Source: Eutypa lata (Eukaryota; Ascomycota; Sordariomycetes; Xylariales; Diatrypaceae). Taken from it: a DNA stretch of 64,000 nt. Position 1 is the first letter of the stretch. Each line of letters starts with the position of its first letter. The notes under the pieces were generated by a model, which had not been told where the DNA came from, ran no database searches, and saw nothing but the letters and a program-made list of their open reading frames with translations. The position numbers and the translations under genes were made by a program. The DNA lies in contig JAKULF010000003.1 in assembly GCA_022661535.1 (NCBI GenBank), positions 5,642,001 through 5,706,000 of the forward strand, given 5' to 3'. Positions 48,501 through 60,350 of this stretch are shown here, in pieces.

Positions 48501-51500
48501 ATTTCGTTAATATTAATTTTAAAATTAAATATTTTATTTTTATTAAAATCGATAAATAATTTTATATTTTTTTAATAAAACTTACGGTTACGATTAATTT
48601 AATTTCGATGAAAAAAAAATCGATTTATAAAAAAATAACTTAATTAACTTTTATAAAAAATATAAACTTAAAATTATTTAACGTAAAAAATAATAATTTT
48701 TTAAATAATAACGATTTAAATTTTAAAAAAAAAATTAAATATTATCGTAAATTAATAAAAAAATTATTTAATATCGTTAAATACGTTATTATATAAAATC
48801 GAAAACGTTAAATTTAATTAAAAAATTAAAAAAAAACTTAAAATAAAATTAAACTTTTATAAATTATAACTTTATAACTTATAATATTATTATTTAAGTT
48901 TAATTAAAACGAATTATATTTATTAAATTTATTATTATTATTTTAAATTTTTTTATATTATTAATTTTTTATCTTTAATTTTTTAATTTAAAAAAGAAAA
49001 TAAATCGTTATATTATTATTTTTATTATATTTATTTTTATTAAATAAAGTTTATTAAAAATAAATTTATAAATTATAAATTAAATCTTTAATTTATATTT
49101 AAATATCGACGATTAAATTTAAATATTTATTTAAACATTTCTTTTTTATATATTAAAAGATAAATTTAATAAATCTTTTTTAATTATTTTTTTTAACTTA
49201 AAATCGAAATCGTTAATAAAAAAAACATTAATAATTTCCTTTAATAATAATTTATCTTTATTTTTTATTTTTTATATTATATATTATAATTTTAATTATT
49301 TTACTTAAAATTCGAAAATTTTACGTTAAACGAGATTAATAATAAATTTACTTTTTATATTATTATATTTTTTTATAAATATTATTAATAATTAAAGTAA
49401 AATTAATTTAACTTTAAACGATATTAATAATAAAATATTAACTTTTAATATTATATTATATAATAAAAGCTTTAAAAAAAGTTTTAAATTTTATTTAAAA
49501 AATAAAAAAAAAATATTACGTATAATTAATATAAATTTAAGTTTATATAAATTAAAGTTATAAATTTATTTTTATAAAGTTATTATTAAATCTTTTATTA
49601 TAACTTTTTAATTTCGAATTATAACTTAAGTAAATTCGAAACGATTAATTATAAATTAAAAATTATAATAAAAACTTTTATTAAATAACTTTTAATTTAT
49701 AATTAACGATTAATTTAATAAATTCGAAATTATTATTAAATTAATAATAAATATATTAAAAAGATAAGTTTTAATTAAACGATTATATTATATTTAATAC
49801 GATTATTTTATTAAATTATTTAACGATATTTAAAGTACGAATTTAATTAAATATTTTATTATTATTAATAAAAACATTAAGTTTTTTCGATTAAAATAAT
49901 TTAAATATATTTTTAATAAAAGAAAGTTTATTAATAAAGTTTATTTTTAAATAAAAAAAATTAAATTTATATATTTAAAATTAAATAAATAAAGTATATA
50001 TTTTTAATTTTCGTTAAAAAAAAATGAAAATTATTAAATTATTTAAAATTATAAATTAATTAATTTTATTATAATTAAATCTTAATAATTAATTTATAAT
50101 CGAAATAATATATTTAATATTTTATTTTAAAAGAAATATAAGATTTTTAATTAAAGTAATGCTTTTTATAAATATTAATTAATTAATATTTAAAAAATTA
50201 ATTAATTTAAAACTTTATTTATTAATTTTAATAATTAATAATTTAATATTTAAATATCGTAAAAAATAATTAAATTAATATATACGTATTATATTTTAAG
50301 TAATTTAAAATTTAAAGAATAATTATTATTTAATAAAGCGAAAACTTAAAAATCGATATTATTTATATTAATAAATTATTATCTTAATTAAGGTATTTTT
50401 TTTAACATATTTATCGATAATTATAATATTTTCGTTAAAAGTTTTAATAAAATATTTAATTTTTTTTATTATTATTATTTTTCTTGCTTAAATTTTATAT
50501 TTATTAATATAATATTTAAAAAAACTTTTTTATTTACGAATTTAATTAAAGTTTTAAAATTTAAATTTTTTTAAAAAAAGATTTAATTATTAAATAAATA
50601 TTAAAATTAATTTAAAAATTTATTTTCGATCGAAAATTATTTTAAAAATTAAAAAAAATTAAAGGAATTTTTTTATTTAATTTTTTATTTATATATTTAT
50701 ATATTTAATTATATAAATTTTATTAAAATCTTTAAAAACGTTTATATTAAATTTATTTAAAAAAAGACTTTTTTTAAAAAAAAATTAATATAACGAAAAG
50801 TTATTTTAAAACTTTTTTTTTAAAAAAAAGTTTAAAAATAAGCATTTATTATTATATATTATAAAATTTAAAAACGAATTATTAAAAATTTAAATGTTAA
50901 TTAATAATATTATTTAACGGTTAATATATCGTTAATAAAAGCGAAAGAAATTTTTTTTTAATTTATTAATTAATTAATAAAAACCGTTATAATAAATACG
51001 TTAATACTTTTAATTAATATTTTAATATTTTTTTTATTTAAATTTTTAAACATAAAGATTAAATATATTATTAAAAAAAGAAAAGTTTTAAAAATTATAA
51101 AATACTTTATTAAATATAAATAAATAATAATTAAATTATTTTTATTTTATTATGTTATATATTAATTATTTAAACTTTTTTTAAATGTTTAATATAAAAG
51201 TAAATATACGTAAAAGGATTTTTATTTAAATTAAAAGATTAAATAAATATTAATTTATTATTTATTATAAATTAAATATTATTAAAATTATTAAAATTAT
51301 AAATGAATTTTTAAAATTAATTAAACTTATTTATTAATTAATTATTAAATTCGATATTAAAAAGCTTTTCTTTATTATATCGATTATAAAATAAATTTAA
51401 AAAAGGTTTTTAATTAATTTAATTTTTAATTAATTTATATATTATTTTTTTTTAAATTATTAAATAATAATAATTTTATAATTAATATAATAAAAATTAA

Positions 51501-54500
51501 ACGAATCTTTAAATTATTTATAAAGTTATATATAAAAACTAAATAATATAATAATTTAATTCGTTATTTAATTTTAAAACTTAAATTTATTAAATAATTT
51601 ATTATTAATTAACGACGTTTATTCGTTAAAAATATAATTAAATATTATATTATTAATAACTTTTTATTTTAATTAAAAAGTAATAATAATATAATAAAAT
51701 GTATTTTATTTAATAAAATTAATTTAATTCTTTTATAAACATATAATAAATATAATTATTATATTATAATAATTATTTTAAAAAATTTAATTTATAACTT
51801 TTAATAATTTATATAATATTTAAATATTATTAAGCATTATCGACGTTATTATATATATAACGAAATTAAATTAAAACTTTTTTTAATCGTTAAATTAAAA
51901 CGAATAATTTTAATAAAGCTATAAAATTTAATCGATATAAATTTTATAAGTTTTTTTACTTTCGTTAAAGTAAATAAAGTTAAATATATATTAATAATAA
52001 TTAATTATTTTATTCGATTTATATTTAAAATAATAATTAATAAAATATTTTAATTTAACGTTTTTAAGTTTTAAAAATTTTTATATAATATTTTCGAATA
52101 CTTTTAATAAGTATATATTAATAATAATAATTATTTTAAGTACTTTTTAATTAAAGCATTTTTTAATTATTAAAAATCAAAGCTTACTTATAATTCGATT
52201 TATTTAAAATAATTTTATAAAATAATTAAAAAAATAATTAAATTAATTATTATTTAATTATATAAATAAACATTTAATATTAAATATAAAAAACTAAATA
52301 AATAACTTAATGCTTTATTTAAAATATTTATTAAAATTAACTTATAAGTAATAAAAAACTATAACTTATCGTTTTTATAAATTATATTTAATTAAAAAAT
52401 AAAACTTATAATCGAAATTTTAAATTATAACGATTCGATAATTATTATTAATAAATTCGATAAAAAAAAAATATATTAATTAACGAAAAAAATATAAATT
52501 AACGATGTAAAGATTTTTAATAAATAAAAATATATATTAAAATTTAAATATTATATATAAATATTAAAAAAAAAATTAAATATAAAAATACATTAAAAAT
52601 TAAAATTAACGAATATAATAATTTCGAAAAAATAAACTTAAACTTAATTTAAACGATAATTTTAAAACTTTAAAATTATTATTTATTTAAATCGAATTAT
52701 TAAAAATATATTAAATTATATTTAATATTTTAATAAAAATTATTAATTTTATTAAAAAAAATAAACTTTATAAAGTTTATATTAATAACTTTAAACGTTT
52801 TAAATAAAATATTTTACTTAATATTATATATTAATAAAAAAGCACGATTATAAAACGAATAAAGAAAATATTAATAAAAACGATAAACTTAAATATTTCG
52901 TATTTAAATAAAAAAAGAAAAAAATTAATTTTAAATTTTAAATTAAAAAGTTAAAAAGTAATTTTTAATTAAAAAATAAAAACGATAAATAAAAAATCGA
53001 AATAATAAATATTAAAGTTTTTTAATTATATTTTTTTATATTATTATTATTTTTTTATAATTATTTTATTAATTTTTATTTAAAATTATTAAAAAAGTTT
53101 AAAAAAATAAATAATTAATATATAAAAAAATACTTTTTAAAAATTATATACTTTTTTATATTATTATTAATGCATTTACTTTATTAATTTTATTTAATAA
53201 TTAACTTATTTTTAATAATTTTTTTAATAATTTAACTTTTTATAACTTTTTTTTTTAATTAACTTTTTTTAATTTTATTTTTTTAATAATTAACTTTTAA
53301 TTTTTTAAATATTTAACTTTTAAATAATCGATATTAATTATTTAAGTTATAAAAATTAAAATTTATAAAATCTTTATTAATTTAACGATTTTATTATTTA
53401 AAATGCTTTTTAAAAAAATAATATTAACGTTTACGAAATTAAAAAAAATTAATATCGTAATTTTTATTATTAAAATAAATATAATTTATTTAAATAACGA
53501 AAAACGAATTTAAATTATTATTACGTTTAATAATTAAAAAAAATTATATATATTAAAGCTTATATTTTATTTATATTAATACTTTAAATTAATTAAAAAA
53601 AAAATCGACGATAATTTCCTTTATATTTTCGATATAAATTAATTAATTATATTTTATATTATTCGCTTTAAAGCTTTAAATAAAAGATTATTATTTTTTA
53701 AAAAAAATTACTTAATTAATTATATCGAAAATATTTTTTAAATTAAATTTTAAAAGATTTAAAATTTTAAAATTTAAATTAAACGAAATAATTTAATAAT
53801 TTATATCGATTTTTATTTAATCGCTTTTAATTTAAATAAAAAAAAACGATAATAATTAAATAAAAATTAAATAATTATATATTATAATTTAATTAAATAA
53901 TTTATACGATTAAAATTATTAATAATTATACGAATTATAATAAAAAATAATATTTATAAATACGATTTTTAATAAGTTTTTATAAAAAATTACTTTTATA
54001 TTAAAATAATATTTTTTTTTAATATATTTTTTTTTATAAATTAAAAAATTTATCGATATATATAATTAAATATATTATATTTAAAACTTAAAAATATAAA
54101 AGTTACTTAAATATTTTTTATTAAAAAAATAATAATCGTTAACGATTTATTTAAATATAAAGTTTTAAATATATTTATTAAAATTCTTTATTTATATTTA
54201 AAGCTTAATATAAAAACTTTAAAAATTATTACGAATTTTAAATATTAAAAAAAATATAAATTATAATTAATATTAAATTAAAAATTAAAATTTAATAATT
54301 AAGTTTAAAATTAATAAAGCGATTTAAATTAAATTTAAATAAAATTTTTAAATAAATTAATTAATAAAATTAATAATATAATAAATAATATTTTTATTTT
54401 AAAAAATTATTTTAATACGTTATAATTATAAAAACTTTTAAAAAAATAATAAAATTTAAATAATTATATTATTAAATTAAAATCGAAATTATTTTTAAAT

Positions 54501-55610
54501 AATAAAAAATTATTATTTAACGATAATATAAATAATTTAATCGATAAAATAAAAAAATTTATAAAAAAAATTCGTATTTATATTATTATTTTAAACGATA
54601 AATACGAAAAAAAAATTTTTTAATTATTTAAAAACATTAATATTTTAATTAAAAATAATAATATTTTAATATATAAATATAAAAAATTAAAAAATCGAAT
54701 AATTTTATTAAACTTATACGTAAATTAAATATTAAATAAAATTAAAAAGTTAATTAACGATATTATTATTTTATATAAAAAAAGCCGAGATTTCGAAAGT
54801 TAATAAGTTATTAAAAAAACATTTAATAATTTTATTATTATAAAATATAAAAAGTTAAATATTTTATTTTATAAATATCGTATTAATTACGAAAAGTTTA
54901 TAATTATTTATTAAAACTTTTAAGCAAATATATTACGTAAAAAAATATTAAATTAAAAAGTATTCGTAAATTAATAAAAAATTATTAATAAAAATTACTT
55001 AAATAAATTAAATTTAATTAATAAAAATATTATTAATTTTATTATTTAATTTAAAAAATAAAAGAAAAAATTCGTTATAATAAAAAAGAAATTCGTTACG
55101 ATAAAAAAAAAATTTATTATAATAAAAAAAAAATTCGTTATATTAAAAAAAAAAATCGTTAATATTAAAGAATTTTTTATTAAAATTCGATTAATTAAAA
55201 CGTTTATTTTTTATAATTAAAATAAAATCGTTAAAATTATTAAAAAAAAAATTAATAACTTTAATAAAAAAATAAACTTTTTAATTATTAAAAAAATTAT
55301 ATTAATATTAAATGTTATAATTAATATTTATTATATTAAATAATCGATTTCGTTTTTACTTTTATATAAAAAGATTATAATAATTTTTATAAAATACTTA
55401 AATTTTTACAATTTTTTATTAATTATTAATAAATTAAATATTATTAATTTTTAATTTTTATAAAAGCCGATTAAAATAAAATTTTAAAAATAATAATAAA
55501 TTTAAATAATATTAAATTGTTAAGATTATTTAAGGTTAATATAAAATACGAAGATTATATATATTATATAATTAGTAAAGATTTTTAATCTTTATTTTTT
55601 TCGTTTTGCC
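45531..55610. repeat. Hyper-A/T island with RIP signature
   Basis: About 10 kb of almost pure A/T with sharp edges. The remaining C bases are nearly always followed by G or T (CG, CTT), and remaining G bases mirror this (CG, AAG). CA/TG and CC/GG dinucleotides are very rare. This is the footprint of repeat-induced point mutation (C to T, favouring CpA) acting on both strands to near saturation. TAA stops occur in every frame, and no open frame of even 60 codons exists across the island. The source was presumably a transposon or other duplicated DNA, but its identity has been erased. It probably acts as heterochromatin. Confidence 0.85.
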
Positions 55611-56160
55611 GACGTAGTAATCGTTTACGGGCAATTTGGCCGAATGTAAATAAGTTACGTAATTCGGTTATTAAATAAGTCTTTTTATTACTTAGTTTAG
55701 TAGAAGGATATTTAAAGAATATAACTATAATTGTACTTTTATTTTTATTTTGTTGTTATGATATTTTTATTATATATCGTGCATAAGGGGCTTTTAATCA
55801 TATCTTAATTATAAAATGACTAAGGTTAGTCTTAGCCATGCACTTGGTAATAGACTACGTATCCTTAATTATTATTTATCTGATTCATTTACAAAGAAGC
55901 ACTTATTTAGTCCCCTTGTTGTAGAATTATGGTATAAAAGCCACACTGTAAGTTGGATCAACCACACATATATATAACATGGGGAAACGAAGAAGGAGTT
56001 ACCTGAACTGGAGTAAAGCTATAACTATACAGTCAGAGTAGCAAGATCCTACTCATAGCCAGCTACTTTGTACTTCTACGCGAACGACTCAGAGTCGTAT
56101 AATCTTGTGTAAATGAGAGGCTTCATTTAAAGTACAGAAGTTACCGTCAGATTGTCAACA
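55518..56160. mobile_element. Possible LTR remnant at island edge
   Basis: A segment that starts TGTTAA inside the A/T island and ends GTCAACA, i.e. TG...CA ends with short inverted termini (TGTTAA / TGTTGA) differing by a RIP-type change. It contains a TATA box (GGTATAAAAGCC near 55931) and several internal short repeats. This fits the size and layout of a retrotransposon LTR whose left part was mutated. No matching partner LTR could be seen on the left side, so the call is tentative. Confidence 0.28.
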
Positions 56161-57274
56161 CATAGAAGATGGCAGTGCTTGGTCATATCCTCCATGGCGG
56201 GGATTCACCAGTTCATTACCTCACGCCTAGGTGAAATGCCACTCTTTAGATGAGAGTTGTCATCATCATCATATCCTCATATCTTGATCTTTTCCAACCA
56301 CACCTGTACTTAACTCTAGCTCTCTAGGCCTCTTGATGGAACTCGACATCTCAAGTTAACATCAAAGGGTTCGCCCGAGGCTCAGACGCCGGCACTTGCG
56401 GATCATTTTGACGGAGACGATCTTGATCTCGAGATGGCCTAACACCTTGCCGAGACAGAGGCGCGGCTGATTCGAGGCGGAGCATGTGTAAGGGGTCGTC
56501 TGCGCCCCTGTTAGACGGCGTTAGCGGGCTTGGTTGAACGTATCTACATTATCTCTCCAGCAGGTGGCTGGGTCAAGCATCGTGGCTTGGGCATGGCAGT
56601 TATCTGCGGCACCAGATCGCGGCGCTCTTCTCGATAAATAGAGGAAGCTCTGGGTGGTTTGCTGGTGATACTAAGACTCTCTATTGGTGGATGATGAGGA
56701 CTCATATAATTTGTACACTCAACGTACTTCCAGTGTTCAAATCAACTCCACTCGATCAACGGCCTGCTCCATATTAATTGACTTACGACAATATGTATAT
56801 AATTACTTTTGTTTAATGATAAAAACTGTAATGTTATAGCTAGCTATAGACTTATAACGTGCCAGCCGATTGGATACGAGATGATCCCGAGAAGATGTGA
56901 TATATTACTTTTAGCCAACGATTCACCCTATCACGTCGAATCTCTTCATACTATCTAGGATTGTTATAGTTATAGCGGCGGGATTTGCATTCCGCCCAAA
57001 CTAGTGCCGCTCCGGCTACTTATCTTATCAAATGATACTGCATGTCATGCCATATTTGCTGAGATAATTTGTCAGAAGTATTCAAGCTCATCTGAAGCAC
57101 CAAACCAGCAGTTTCAGTTTTCATCCGGACAAGATAATACATGAGTCCATCTCGACGAAACCAGCCTCTTATAGGAGTTCGAACGGCCAGCTCCGTGCTT
57201 GAGGAGATAAAACAGCCTTGGTGATATCAGAGATGCGCCAAACCCCACCCTGACCAACACTAAATTAAGCTGTC
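55611..57274. other. Intergenic right of the island
   Basis: Base composition returns to normal over a few hundred bases. It contains the possible LTR remnant (to 56160), then ordinary-looking unique DNA with short degraded-looking frames, and the promoter of the Zn2Cys6 regulator. Confidence 0.5.
56979..56994. promoter_or_regulatory. CGG-N10-CCG element upstream of the regulator
   Basis: An inverted pair of CGG triplets with a 10-base spacer (GATTTGCATT), followed by CCCA. It lies about 370 bases before the preferred start of the regulator. Inverted CGG pairs are the standard target type of Zn2Cys6 dimers. A near-identical element lies at 62508. Confidence 0.5.
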
Positions 57275-57368
57275 ATGGTAAGTATGTCCGCATCGCTTCT
57301 CCTCCATCTCGCATCTATTGCTATTTTCATTTTCACTTCAGCTCTCGACAAGCAAGGGTCGCCCTTAA
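57275..57368 (+). promoter_or_regulatory. Leader intron and spliced uORF overlapping the regulator start
   Basis: An ATG at 57275 is followed directly by GTAAGT, and a good acceptor (TTCACTTCAG) ends at 57341. Removal of this 64-nt intron creates a nine-residue uORF (MLSTSKGRP) whose TAA ends at 57368. Its last A is the first base of the next ATG (TAATG). If the intron is retained, the same ATG is in frame with the regulator and would add 31 residues that look like a signal-anchor. Confidence 0.45.
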
Positions 57369-59968
57369 TGCTCAACACACCATTGTCAGATCCACCGGGA
57401 CCCAACGTCAACCCCGCTCCGTTAACCATGCATCCGGAGGACGGGAATGGCTCGAGGAGGAAATATGTTACGAAGGCATGTCAGGAATGCCGTCGCCGAC
57501 GATCAAAGGTATATATATATACATACGTATCTGCTATGATTTGCATTAAATTACACTATCCCGAGTCCCTGAGTTCAACAAGCAAGTCTCATCCATGAAA
57601 ACTCTCATGGAGCGGCGCGTGCTGACCTTCAAGAGTGTGATGGTCAAAGACCATGTTCCCGCTGCACAGCTCGGTCGATTGAGTGCTCGTATCCCGTAGA
57701 AGAAGACGGTCGTCGACCGGCGTCCAAGTCCTATGTGCAGCTGCTGCGGGCTCGTATTGAGCAGCTTGAACACATACTACAAATACAGCAATCGAGTATG
57801 AGTGAAGACACGTCGGCTCATCCTCCGATCCAGCCATCAAGTTCCACGTCCCAATCTCATCAAGAGGCTGGTACTGATCCTGTCTCATTCATGGTGGACG
57901 ACATCACTGCTAATTTTGAGGGGGCTTTATGCCTCGATGAGTCGCTGAATTTTGACCAAGATGGCGAGGCACGATACTTCGGTGCTACTAGCGGTCGACT
58001 AGATTTCCAGTCAGGTGAGATAACTCCCCCGCTCGTGTAGGACACCTTTCTTTCCGTGTGCTACAGCTGAATTGCCAAGGGCGTGGTTCCCATGTTGTAC
58101 TGATTTCCGCCTTCCTAGATCATCTTGAGACTTCTGAGGAACAAAGAAAGCTTACTCCACCACGGACTCATTTGGCACGCATATTTGATGCTATGGATAG
58201 CGAACTTCAGATATCAGAGGAGCTCGAATCCCATCTTATAGATCTATATTTCATGTGGGAACAACCCTGGTGCCAAGTTGTGGATGAGAGTCTCTTTAGG
58301 GAGAGTCGAGCTACAAATGGTCGTTACTTTAGCCCGTTGCTACTGAACTGTATTCTTGCCATTGGTTCGCGCCATTCAGACAGGCCAGAAATACGGTCAA
58401 ACCCAGATAATCCCCAAACAGCTGGAAGGGTATTTTTGGACAAGGCAGAAGTATTACTTTACTACGATCTGAAATGGCCGAGTATCACTACGATCCAGTC
58501 ACTTTCGATCCTGGGCACCATTTATGTTGTATTACATACCTCATTCCTTACGCACTCGTGACCGGGGGTAGCTCACACATCGTGCAGGCAATCGGAGCTG
58601 ATGCCGCTGGATGGTTACACCAAGGGATGGCGAACCGTCTTATGCTTGATATGGGCTTCAATCTCGATGCGGCCTCCCTGATAGGCTCAGACCAATTAAA
58701 ACAAGAGGAGGTTGAATTAAGGCGAAGAATATACTGGTCATTGTATTGCGTTGACAAGCTCTCAGCAAGTTACACTGGTCGGGTCTGTACCGTACTTGTA
58801 AGCCTATCCTCTGAATATCATATCTCCCAACACGTTGCTGTTCAGTATCCCAGTTTAGTTATCTAACGTGTGCTATCAGGATTCTCAAGGAGCTGTTACT
58901 ATGCCATCTACGAACCCTGGGTCTCGAGATAGCGTTACAGCTGATCTAGATAGGGAGAGACAGACTCACGTGGGCGCCGCGTCTGGTTTGCTCCACCGGG
59001 CCCTGATCAAACATTGCCAGATTCTGGAAAGGATCTTGCTTAGCTTGTGAATGCTCTTTACCTAACACTAATTATGGAGTCGTGCTGACCAGCGACAAAT
59101 CAACAGATATGCACCCAAACGGCTAGTGACCAAACCTCAAGATATCGAGGCTTTCTGTAAATCGTGTATGCTGGACCTCAAAACATGGTCCTTTGAACTG
59201 CCTCCCGAATTGCTTGTTCATCGACCAGACTCCAACAGAATGCCCCAAGCATACACGCTTCAAATGGTGTACCACACTTCGTTTCTGCTCCTGATGAAGC
59301 CTTTTCTACCAAAAAGGATGCGTGACCCACAATCGAGCATCGGGTCGTTCGCTGAGAGCGCCATCGCTATATGCGACGAAGCCTCTAGACAGATTTGCGT
59401 CATCGCTAGAAAATACCAACACGAGTTCGGGAGTTTTCGAAGAAGTCCTCTCACAGCCACCCACTGTTCTCTCTCGGCGGTATTGTATCTTCTCAGTAAG
59501 CACGGGGTCTCTGAGATCAAGGCTACCGATCGTCGCGATGTACAGACTTGTTTGAAAGTGCTTGAGGAGCTTGGGGAGTCTTGGCAGCCTCCAAGGAGAT
59601 ACTGGAAGAACCTCAGAACCCTGGTCCAGAAATCGCGTCCGCTTCGAACGGTTGGACTCACAGCTGTCTCGTTGGAAGGAAGCCTCGATGAAAGTTCAGC
59701 ACAAGGATTTGAGCAGAATCAGGAGGCTTCTGAGACGGCTGAGCTCAGAATAACAAGTCCAGCAACCAGTGGCTCACCTAAAACAACGCAACCGTTGTGG
59801 ATACACTCACAACTCAGTGGCGACATTGAATGGTCCCTTGACAATGAAATTGCGATGACCGATGCAGAACTCTGGCCGCAGCTAAGTGAGGGTTTCGGCG
59901 TTGGCTCTTTGCCGGATGATTACCATAGCTTCGATATTCTGAACGGCGAAAATCAGCGGTACCTATAG
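57368..59968 (+). CDS. Zn2Cys6 transcription factor with fungal_trans domain
   Basis: Six exons: 57368-57508, 57636-58014, 58119-58528, 58588-58797, 58880-59046 and 59107-59968, total 722 residues. The binuclear zinc cluster is formed across intron 1: CQECRRRRSK joins CDGQRPCSRCTARSIEC, with the C-x2-C-x6-C-x5-C-x2-C-x6-C spacing. A leucine-rich linker for dimerisation follows (YVQLLRARIEQLEHILQIQ). The middle domain contains IYVAIGADAAGWLHQGMANRLMLDMGFNLD and RRRIYWSLYCVDKLSASYTGR, typical of the fungal_trans region. The C-terminus is acidic. Introns 2-5 have good signals. Intron 1 must end at GAG (57635) to keep the cluster, although an AAG three bases earlier would shift the frame. It probably controls the neighbouring dehydrogenase and transporter genes; this is inferred from position and shared promoter elements. 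Confidence 0.88.
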
Positions 59969-60350
59969 TGAATACTACAGCTTCTAGCAGCGTTCATTGG
60001 TCACCATGTTGATGAACCAAAGAAGTTGTGAACTGCACTCTGACATTGTTTACTTCCGACTTGTTGGCTTACGAGATATATTGTGGTTATCTTGCCCCTT
60101 AGAATCGTGTAAATAGGAAGTTTGAATGACCACACTGTCGATTATAAGAGCACTCAAGCCACTATAACAGATGAGGTTTCATACATTCTACACCTGCTTG
60201 CATAAAATAAATATTGTTGATACATCTAACTAGAATAGGAACAGTGTACATGTATGATCGATTTGACAAGCCAACATTAATACGCTATGTGTACGAGAAT
60301 AAACGTCTTTCTATCATCCAACGTAGAAACGTCCTGCATACCTGTATGAA
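59969..60350. other. Intergenic between convergent genes
   Basis: Shared 3' flanks of the regulator and dehydrogenase genes. No gene was seen. Confidence 0.55.

Noticed and set aside
45531..55610. Island as a mitochondrial DNA insertion or a centromere
   Set aside because: No mitochondrial gene or tRNA pattern is visible, and the C/G context bias is that of RIP. A centromere cannot be excluded by eye, but 10 kb with sharp edges next to genes fits a mutated repeat better.
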